Part shown: positions 1 through 6,928 of the stretch, piece by piece
Layout of the letters: each line of letters starts with the position of its first letter
Numbering within the stretch: position 1 is the stretch's first letter
From: CAYUVV01 sp964461325
GTDB taxonomy: Bacteria > Patescibacteriota > Minisyncoccia > Phycocordibacterales > JACOZG01
Assembly: GCA_964461325.1 (NCBI GenBank)
Contig: CAYWTW010000021.1
Coordinates: forward strand, 1-12,601
Reading direction: 5' to 3'
DNA length: 12,601 nt
Position numbers and translations under genes: made by a program
Notes under the pieces: model-generated
What the model was told of the DNA's origin: nothing
The model's input: only the letters and a program-made list of their open reading frames with translations
The model's database searches: none

Positions 1-401
1 CCTACACCTATCTTCTGCAGCGAACGGCAACTTTACTGAGCCAAAAAGGTATAAAAACAAGTTTTGCAAATTTAACGAGAGATGAAGTCTTAGTCAGTAT
101 GATTTTAACAGGAAGTCTAGAAGATTGTATTGAAAAAGGGCGAGTCTATTTAAATAAAGTTGTTACAACGTCAAAACTTGATTCCTCAAAACCTACTTAT
201 GGATTGCTTCAGGATGTCATAAAGGAGCAGGGATTATTTAAGGAAGAAGTTTCAGCTGCTAGGAAAATGTTTGAAGGGATGAGAGTGGACACTTTGGGAA
301 AGTACTCAAATTGGCTCAAGAAGTTATCTCAGAATCCCGAGGTTAAAAAGGAACTAAAGAAGGTAGAAAGTCGCCTAACCATTGTTGCTCAAAGTAGCTA
401 A
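1..401 (+). CDS. 3' end of an unrecognised protein gene (partial)
   Basis: The reading frame is open from base 3 to a TAA at 399-401, giving the last 132 residues of a protein whose start lies outside the window. A Met codon at 99 is in frame, but it is preceded by 32 open codons in the same frame and has no Shine-Dalgarno, so I take the frame as continuous. The segment is soluble-looking, rich in Lys, Glu, Leu and Ser, and mainly helical in character. Its C-terminal third (NPEVKKELKKVESRL) is highly charged and could form a coiled coil. I see no signal peptide, membrane segment or catalytic motif and do not recognise a family. The DNA is more AT-rich than the genes to the right, so it may be of different origin. 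It ends 11 bases before a run of phased A/T tracts and 30 bases before a long hairpin. Confidence 0.6.
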   Translation, partial: YTYLLQRTATLLSQKGIKTSFANLTRDEVLVSMILTGSLEDCIEKGRVYLNKVVTTSKLDSSKPTYGLLQDVIKEQGLFKEEVSAARKMFEGMRVDTLGKYSNWLKKLSQNPEVKKELKKVESRLTIVAQSS

Positions 402-431
402 AACTGTTCTTTTTTGCACCTATTTGCCCTA

Positions 432-496
432 AATTGCCCTTTTTCGCCCTAAGCCTTTCCCTGGCAAGGACGAATTAGGCCAAAAAGAGCCGAATT
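432..496. repeat. Long imperfect inverted repeat (hairpin)
   Basis: Arms pair as follows: AATT 432-435 with AATT 493-496; GCCCTTTTT 436-444 with AAAAAGAGC 482-490 (8 of 9 bases); CCTAA 448-452 with TTAGG 475-479; and CCTT 454-457 with AAGG 466-469 around an 8-base loop. Small bulges separate the blocks. No clean T-run follows on either strand, so it is not a textbook terminator. It sits just downstream of the left-hand gene and could still end or protect its transcript. The arms are partly built from the 10-base repeats, so the pairing may be a by-product of them. Confidence 0.4.
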
Positions 497-698
497 AAGT
501 TAAAACTGCTATACTTTGCATGTCAGGAATGTAAATCGTCGCATCGTTCCTTCTTTCGAAAATAGTTCTAACATCCTCTACGACGGCACCCACACCAATA
601 ACTTCACCGTCTTTTTGAGGGCGACGGCGAGCCGTGGGACAAAGACCGGGGCTTTCTTAGCTTGCAAAGACGTTCTACAATGAACACGATTAAGCACT

Positions 699-704
699 TA
701 AAAT
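699..704 (+). promoter_or_regulatory. Possible -10 box for the A2M gene
   Basis: TAAAAT lies 5 bases before the ATG at 710. If it is used, the mRNA would be essentially leaderless, matching the pattern seen for genes at 8873 and 11672. No good -35 box is visible, and an alternative -10 (TACAAT, 676-681) lies upstream. There is no Shine-Dalgarno before the ATG. This is a weak call in AT-rich sequence. Confidence 0.25.
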
Positions 705-709
705 AGATT

Positions 710-3700
710 ATGAAAAAAACAAGTTTGAAAGCGTTTAGTATTGCTTTAATTTTAATAATTGCTGGTTTAGCGATAGCGGTGACCGGCCTTTATTTTGGAT
801 TTTCTCCCGATCGTTTATCGGCCGTCGTTTTACAATCTCGACTGGTTCCCGAAAAAGTTTCGCGTTCGGCGGCAATTTCGGTGGCTTTGCCAAAGATGTT
901 TCAGGTTGATGTTGCCGCGCAGGTAATTTTTGATCCGGAAATTCCTGGCCACTGGCTCAAGAAAGATAATGGCGAATTAATTTTCACCACGGATTCTAGA
1001 TCAAAAACTGAAATTTATTACTATCAACCAACTCACGCGTTAGAGATGGGTAGTTATTATGCCGCCTCGGTAAACGTTGGGCCCGATCAAGTTTTGAGCG
1101 AAGATTTTTTGGCTGTTTCTGACCCAGAAGTTTTGGCTATTCTGCCGAGCGAAGAAGAAGTTCTACCGCAAACCAAGATTAGCTTTGTCTTCAGCCGTCC
1201 GATGGTTCCTTTAAGTCGGTTGGATCAATTTATTAATGATTCGTTACCGGTCACGATTACCCCCACGACTCCGGGGCGCTTCAAATGGATTAGTACCAAC
1301 ACGCTCCAATTTATTCCTAAAGCTGATTTGATTTCTTCGGCGGAATATGTGGTGGCGATTAACCCGGGCTTCAAGTCGATGGATGGTTTAGCCGTCAAAC
1401 CAAAAACGACTCAATTTAGTACCTACCGTTTGGATTACGATGTCTCAGACGAAACGTCGCTAAAACCAAATATTGTTCGCGGTTATAATCAACCGTTTTT
1501 AATTCGTTTTAACCAGCCGGTTGATCTCGAAAAAACCAAAGAGTTTATTTCCGTGAAAAGCGAAAGAAAAGACGTTTCTTTTAATTTAGCCTACGCTAAA
1601 AAAAGTGTCGAAGGCCAAACAATCGCCATTGACGATTTCCAAACTCTCGCTCTCACTCCGTCTACTCAAGATAATCGTTGGGAGATCAATCAAAATTACG
1701 TCATTACGATAAGCCGGGCCTTACCAAAATCTGGAGGCAATATTATTTTGGATAAAAAACGATCGTTCACTTATCAGGTCGGCGGATTGATCAAATATTC
1801 TAAAGTTACTTCTCCTCAAACGGCAGACGCTTCCCCTAGCCATTTTGATCCTAAGGGCACCTTGGTCATTGCTTTTTATGAAGATATCGATTTAGACAAA
1901 AGCCGAATCAGTGGCCAAAATATTTCTCGTATTGTTTATGGCGAAAAATGCGTTGAAGAATCTCGACAAGACTGCCTCACGACAGCGAATAAACAAGAGA
2001 TAATTATTTCTTTTAAATCTGGTGTTGAATTGGGCGAAAAAATCGAAATTTCTTTGGATGAGATTGTTTCGGCGGGGGGGATAACGATTGGCCGCGAGAA
2101 GAACGCCGTGACTTTGATGACTTACGGACCAGTGGCTGTTTCTAAAATTGCCTCTGGCAACAGTCTGGAGTCATTTATTATCTGTTCCAACAATCCGTTA
2201 ATTGGTCCAAAGGACGATCAAGTTGGAAGTAAAATTGAAGCCACCCCGTTTTTTGAAGTTGATTTTTTTGGTACCTCGTATTTGGCCAATTCTTCAGACC
2301 AATCCGCCATTTGCCAGCCGGGCGAATATTCGACCAGAGTTGCGGGATACTTAGCCGGAAGTCAGAAATATACTGTCGCGGCTAAAATTGTTGATGTCTT
2401 CGGTTCCCAAATTGATTTTAATGCCAGTTTTAACACGCGGGCTGTTCGGGCCGGAGATTATCAAATTATTAGTCATCAAGAGCAAGGCGTCACCACCGTA
2501 CCGAGCCGGACCCAGTTAACTTTTTCCGTCAAACACCTGGCCGAGGTTTTGGTGACAGTCTGTAAATTACGGCCCAACGATTTTTATCAAGCTCAAAAAT
2601 CAACAGACACCGTTCCCAGTTGCGAAGCCCGGATGGAACGAGTGTTGCCGCTCGCCGTTAATAATCCCCAAGGCCGATTTTTGAAGGTGGATATAAAAGA
2701 TTATTTCCCGTTCGCGGTGGGTAATTATGTCGTTTCCGTTTCCCCGCCGGCCCCTCTTGAGTTAGAAAGGCCACACTCGGAGCCGCGGGTATTTGTGTCG
2801 GTGACTAATTTAATTGTCACCGAAAAAAAGATTAACCTCGCCGATAAAAACGAATATAGATCTTCGAAATTAACCAACGAACAATTGGACCGTTTAAAAA
2901 ATTTGTATTGGGTGCTTGATGCCACCACGCGCGAGCCGATTGCGGGAGCGGTGGTTAATCTTTATCGCCAGGGCGCTGTTTTAAGTACCGCGGTTACTGA
3001 TAATCAGGGCATTGCCTTACTTTCCCCTGTGGTTGGTTCAGACATGACGGCCGTAACGTTTGGTCAGGATGCGGTGGTAATTTCTGAAAATTTTTCCACT
3101 TTAGGTTGGGCTTCGCGCGCGGCTAATATAAAACACCTTTTGTTGTACACGGATAAACCGATTTATCGCCCCGGGCAAGAAGTAAATCTAAAAGGTTACT
3201 ATCGTTTGGGTTATGATGGCCATTATGAAGTTCCGACCGAGCAGATTATTAATCTTGAAGTCTACGATTCGGCCAATAAGATAATTAGAGAAGAAAATCT
3301 AAGAACCAACAACTTTGGGTCCGTTGCTACCAGCTTTGATTTGAATGACGCGGCCTCTTTAGGTAATTATCGGGCATGCGTCGATTATCAATGCGTTTAT
3401 TTCGATGTTCTTGATTATTCTCCCGCGGCTTTCCGAGTAACGTTGGATTCAAAAGGAAACGAATTTACTTTAGCCAATCAGCCGAAAATTAATCTTAAGG
3501 CCGATTATTATTTTGGCGTGCCGGTTGGCGGAGCCTCGGTCGATTATTACTTAAGCAGCCAGTATTATTATTTTAATAAATATACTGAAGAATATTTTAA
3601 TTTCAATAATCTCTTTGCGGACGAGCGAGATAATAGCGGAGAATATTACTACGGTGATCGTTATTTGCGTCGCGGGAAAGCAATTTTAGATGACGACGGT

Positions 3701-6700
3701 GAGACGACGATCAATGCCGAATTGACTGATGTTGATTTGGCGGATTTTTCTCAAAGCAAAATTATTATTCTCGATACAACGGTTAAAAATCAACCAGGTC
3801 GAACCATTAGCGCTCAAAAATCTTTTATCTTGCACGCCGCTTCTAATTATTTAGGAAGTAAGCTGGAACCCAGCTTTGCGGCGTCTGGCGCGCCGGTTTC
3901 GCTTAAAATCAAGAGCGTTGACACGAACGGCGCGCCGGTTTCGCTTGGTGGGATTGAGGCACAGGTTTATCGTGTGCGGTGGACGGCCAAACAACCCTCC
4001 GAAAGTAACGGAGGATATATATCCTGGAAGCGGACTCGTGAGTTAGTCAAAACGGAATCGCTGCGTACCGACGCCAAGGGCAATGGCGCAATCAATTTGA
4101 GCGTTGCTGGAGAAGGCGAGTACGAAGTTGATGTTAAAGCCAGAGGCGCTCAGGCGGTGGGTAGTCGATCTTGGTTCTACCTGTACGGTCACGGTAGCGT
4201 AAACGTGCGTTCTCAAAATGACACCTATTTACAAATCAAAGCGGAAAAAAGCGAACTAAAGCCGGGTGATACGGGTCGTGTGGTAATGGAAATGCCCGAA
4301 GGCCGAGCCAAAGCTTTGATCACCATCGAACGAGGGAGAATTTTTGATTATAAAGTGGTTGATATTGTGGGAAGTTTGGCTAATTATGAATTTCCGGTTA
4401 TTAATGAACATTATCCCAATGTTCATTTGAGTGTGGTCGCTTACGCTCCAAATCGGGCCGTCAGATTTGGCTCGACTGATTTTAAGGTAGCCAATAATCA
4501 AAAAAGACTAAAAATCGATATTACTACCGATAAAAAAAATTATGCCCCGGGCGATTCGGTTTCTCTCAACCTCCAAGTCGCTGACGACTCAGGGCAGCCG
4601 GTGATAGCGGAAGTTTCTGTCGCTGTGGTAGACATGAGCGTGTTGGCGTTAAGAGGCAACCCCCAAAAAGACCCCGTCGAAGAATTCTATGGGCATATCC
4701 CGCTTACGGTGGCCACTTATTCTAATTTCCGTAACTTGCTTAAATATCTTGATCCAACAAATGGTGGTAAGGGAGGAAGCGGTGGCGACCCGGATACTAA
4801 CAAAAAACGCGGTGTGTTTAAGGAGGTGGCCTTGTGGGTTCCCGGCCTGGTCACGGATCGCGCTGGTCACGCTAACGTTACCTTCAAGTTGCCAGACAAC
4901 TTGACTACTTGGCAAGCCGAGGCGGTGGGTATGACGTTAGACACTAAGGCGGGAGCCGGTTATTACGAATTCACAACCCAAAAACTATTAATGGTTACCC
5001 CGCTTAAGCCGCGTTTTGTGTTGCCTGGCGATCATTTTTCTCTCGGGGCGCAAGTTTTTAACCAAAGCTCCCAAACTCTCGATCTCAGCGTCACCTTAGC
5101 CGCCCCCAGCTTAAAAGTGGGCAATCAAAAGAGCCAAAATTTATCACTTAAACCTGGAGAATCAAAGACCGTTTATTGGAAGACCCAAGTGCCGTCCGCG
5201 GCACTAGCGGGTAAGGTTGGCTATTCTCTAAGCGTTGCCGGCGATCGTCTGACAGATGCCGTTGAGGATGAGTTGGTGATTAATCCGAATACGCTTTATG
5301 AGGTTGTAGCGACAGCTGGTGAGACGGAAAGCCGAATCACTGAGTCGGTTTATGTGCCCGATTCGATTCAGCCAGATCAGGGCGGTCTGACAATCAATAG
5401 TTCCGCTACGCTCGCGGTGTATTTGCCGGGGGCGCTTGAATATTTTATCAACAATACCTATAAGAACGCTGATTATGTGAGCGGCCGATTGCAGGGCGCG
5501 GCATTGATTTCCCGGGCGTTTGAGGCGTCTGATTTGTCTACTAAAAATTGGCCCGATCTTGGGTCGCTAATCACCAGCGATCTAAATTTACTTTACGCGT
5601 TGCAAAATCCTGACGGCGGATTCCGAATGTGGCCGGAAAGCGATGGGTCAAATTATCGGTCCACCACCGAGGCCGTTAGGGCTTTTGCGGTTTTGCGTCA
5701 AGCCGGTTATCGGGTAAGCGAGACAGCGTGGAGTCGAGCGACCAAATATCTGGCGGATAAGTATTTGGCGCCGAACGTTAAGTATGGTGACGCCGAGGTT
5801 CTCGCTTTTCTCCAGGCTTTGTTTACTCAAGATGGTTACAGAAATAACGTTCAATTCATCAGAGACCTGAATCGAATCGTGGCCGTGTTAATTGATGATA
5901 AAAAGTCACCAAGCGCTCTTTTGCTCACCGCTCTAGAAATATCACAGCAAACCGGGCTACTTTCTGGTCAGAGGGACGCAATCGAATCGATGCTTAAAAA
6001 CCGCCTAGTGATTGATTCGCGCGGCACCTTTTTAGATGTCGGGCCTGATAAAACTAGTTACTACGATACTTCCGCACGAAACACGGCTAGATTTATCTCC
6101 CTTTTGGTGGCGAAGAAAGACGGAGGCCAGATTGCTGATCTATTGCGATGGCTCATGTCGTCGCGGGATAAGATTGGCGCTTGGGCATCAACCAAAAATA
6201 CCTTGGCGGCCGTTAAGGCGATTACGGATTATCTTGAATGGCAACCCGAAACGAAGAGCCGTTTTGTTTTGGAGAATCGCCTTAACGATAAAGCGGTGAT
6301 GGAGTTTGTTTTTGAGCCCCAAAGCGCTTTGACTCAATTGACAGAAGTTTTCCCGCTCGGCGAGTTGCGTTATGGCGACTTAAATACAATAAGCTTAGGT
6401 AAAAAAACACCAGCGGAGTCGGGCAGGGTGTATTATGATTTGACCTTCAAGTATTTTATTTCCGCCGAAGAGGCGGAGCCCCGTGATGAAGGGATGGTCG
6501 TTCAGCGAGATTTCTTTGCTCTTACTGATGAAAAAGAAGAAAATCCAATTTCTCGTGCCGAAGTGGGCGAAGTCATCAGGGGGCATTTGGAAATTACCGT
6601 ACCGGTTACCCGGCGCGACGTGATTATTCAAGATTTTATTCCCGCCGGCTTAGAGATTGTAGACACTAGTTTGGCAACCGAAGATCAAACGTTAAATACC

Positions 6701-6928
6701 AAGACAGGACCAATTAACGACTCAACTTTTTGGCCATCCCACCAGGAATGGCGCGATGATCACGTTTTTCTCTACCGCGAAACGCTGGCGCCTGGTACCT
6801 ATGAGTTTGATTACTTGGTGAGGGCGTTGGTGCCGGGAGATTATCTTCGCTTGCCCGCTCAAATTTGGGAAATGAACAATCCGGAGAATTTTGGTCGGTC
6901 AGCGGCTTCGCGTTTTATCGTCAAGTAA
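710..6928 (+). CDS. Giant membrane-anchored alpha-2-macroglobulin family protein, thioester-less
   Basis: This 2072-residue protein belongs to the bacterial alpha-2-macroglobulins, cell-surface or periplasmic protease traps. E. coli YfhM has about 1650 residues, so this one is long; the excess appears to be N-terminal Ig-like domains. Residues 9-30 form one hydrophobic anchor after a Lys-rich start. There is no lipobox Cys, unlike YfhM, so it is held by a transmembrane helix with the rest outside. Next come beta-rich Ig-like domains (about 50-700), a segment with TREPIAGAVVNLY (about 740) and the MG2 signature TDKPIYRPG (814-822). A Gly-rich flexible stretch (1348-1368), at the usual bait position, is followed by the A2M core (VPGLVTD about 1377, NLTTWQ 1397-1402). 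A helical thioester-type domain (about 1555-1850, with NPDGGFRMW near 1633) and a C-terminal beta domain (IPAGLEIVD) complete it. At the place of the Cys-x-Glu-Gln thioester the sequence reads YKNADYVS, putting Asp1588 and Ser1591 for Cys and Gln, and no Cys occurs in the C-terminal half. It overlaps the convergent PBP gene by 30 bases. Confidence 0.93.
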   Translation: MKKTSLKAFSIALILIIAGLAIAVTGLYFGFSPDRLSAVVLQSRLVPEKVSRSAAISVALPKMFQVDVAAQVIFDPEIPGHWLKKDNGELIFTTDSRSKTEIYYYQPTHALEMGSYYAASVNVGPDQVLSEDFLAVSDPEVLAILPSEEEVLPQTKISFVFSRPMVPLSRLDQFINDSLPVTITPTTPGRFKWISTNTLQFIPKADLISSAEYVVAINPGFKSMDGLAVKPKTTQFSTYRLDYDVSDETSLKPNIVRGYNQPFLIRFNQPVDLEKTKEFISVKSERKDVSFNLAYAKKSVEGQTIAIDDFQTLALTPSTQDNRWEINQNYVITISRALPKSGGNIILDKKRSFTYQVGGLIKYSKVTSPQTADASPSHFDPKGTLVIAFYEDIDLDKSRISGQNISRIVYGEKCVEESRQDCLTTANKQEIIISFKSGVELGEKIEISLDEIVSAGGITIGREKNAVTLMTYGPVAVSKIASGNSLESFIICSNNPLIGPKDDQVGSKIEATPFFEVDFFGTSYLANSSDQSAICQPGEYSTRVAGYLAGSQKYTVAAKIVDVFGSQIDFNASFNTRAVRAGDYQIISHQEQGVTTVPSRTQLTFSVKHLAEVLVTVCKLRPNDFYQAQKSTDTVPSCEARMERVLPLAVNNPQGRFLKVDIKDYFPFAVGNYVVSVSPPAPLELERPHSEPRVFVSVTNLIVTEKKINLADKNEYRSSKLTNEQLDRLKNLYWVLDATTREPIAGAVVNLYRQGAVLSTAVTDNQGIALLSPVVGSDMTAVTFGQDAVVISENFSTLGWASRAANIKHLLLYTDKPIYRPGQEVNLKGYYRLGYDGHYEVPTEQIINLEVYDSANKIIREENLRTNNFGSVATSFDLNDAASLGNYRACVDYQCVYFDVLDYSPAAFRVTLDSKGNEFTLANQPKINLKADYYFGVPVGGASVDYYLSSQYYYFNKYTEEYFNFNNLFADERDNSGEYYYGDRYLRRGKAILDDDGETTINAELTDVDLADFSQSKIIILDTTVKNQPGRTISAQKSFILHAASNYLGSKLEPSFAASGAPVSLKIKSVDTNGAPVSLGGIEAQVYRVRWTAKQPSESNGGYISWKRTRELVKTESLRTDAKGNGAINLSVAGEGEYEVDVKARGAQAVGSRSWFYLYGHGSVNVRSQNDTYLQIKAEKSELKPGDTGRVVMEMPEGRAKALITIERGRIFDYKVVDIVGSLANYEFPVINEHYPNVHLSVVAYAPNRAVRFGSTDFKVANNQKRLKIDITTDKKNYAPGDSVSLNLQVADDSGQPVIAEVSVAVVDMSVLALRGNPQKDPVEEFYGHIPLTVATYSNFRNLLKYLDPTNGGKGGSGGDPDTNKKRGVFKEVALWVPGLVTDRAGHANVTFKLPDNLTTWQAEAVGMTLDTKAGAGYYEFTTQKLLMVTPLKPRFVLPGDHFSLGAQVFNQSSQTLDLSVTLAAPSLKVGNQKSQNLSLKPGESKTVYWKTQVPSAALAGKVGYSLSVAGDRLTDAVEDELVINPNTLYEVVATAGETESRITESVYVPDSIQPDQGGLTINSSATLAVYLPGALEYFINNTYKNADYVSGRLQGAALISRAFEASDLSTKNWPDLGSLITSDLNLLYALQNPDGGFRMWPESDGSNYRSTTEAVRAFAVLRQAGYRVSETAWSRATKYLADKYLAPNVKYGDAEVLAFLQALFTQDGYRNNVQFIRDLNRIVAVLIDDKKSPSALLLTALEISQQTGLLSGQRDAIESMLKNRLVIDSRGTFLDVGPDKTSYYDTSARNTARFISLLVAKKDGGQIADLLRWLMSSRDKIGAWASTKNTLAAVKAITDYLEWQPETKSRFVLENRLNDKAVMEFVFEPQSALTQLTEVFPLGELRYGDLNTISLGKKTPAESGRVYYDLTFKYFISAEEAEPRDEGMVVQRDFFALTDEKEENPISRAEVGEVIRGHLEITVPVTRRDVIIQDFIPAGLEIVDTSLATEDQTLNTKTGPINDSTFWPSHQEWRDDHVFLYRETLAPGTYEFDYLVRALVPGDYLRLPAQIWEMNNPENFGRSAASRFIVK
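3887..3946 (+). repeat. 18-base direct repeat inside the A2M gene
   Basis: GGCGCGCCGGTTTCGCTT occurs at 3887-3904 and again, identical, at 3929-3946, 42 bases (14 codons) apart and in the same reading frame. Both copies encode GAPVSL. Exact identity including wobble bases suggests a recent short duplication or conversion rather than an old structural repeat. Recombination between the copies would delete 14 codons without a frameshift. Confidence 0.75.

Larger units (their letters stand above)
402..709. other. 308-base gap with phased A/T tracts, a hairpin and possible gene debris
   Basis: No convincing complete gene lies here. The left part (411-450) is four successive 10-mers of the form T/A-rich tract plus GC(A/C)C(C/T). 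A second set of A-rich tracts, also about 10 bases apart, lies at 472-506. Between and across these is an imperfect hairpin (432-496). The right part (about 495-697) has short open frames on the minus strand that read like protein tails but overlap each other (see findings). I saw no tRNA-like fold or CRISPR repeat. The last bases before the next gene are AT-rich and may hold its promoter. Confidence 0.55.

Noticed and set aside
498..684. Plus-strand frame reading NILYDGTHTNNFTVFLRATA
   Set aside because: It has no start codon or Shine-Dalgarno and no known family. The opposite strand reads more like protein, and even that is weak.
402..709. tRNA, small RNA gene or CRISPR array in the left gap
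   Set aside because: No cloverleaf, no conserved T-loop and no repeat-spacer pattern are seen. The 10-base repeats are contiguous and too short.
4256..4915. Open frames antisense to and out of frame with the A2M gene
   Set aside because: They are short, lack start signals and have no family features. The A2M frame is clearly the coding one.
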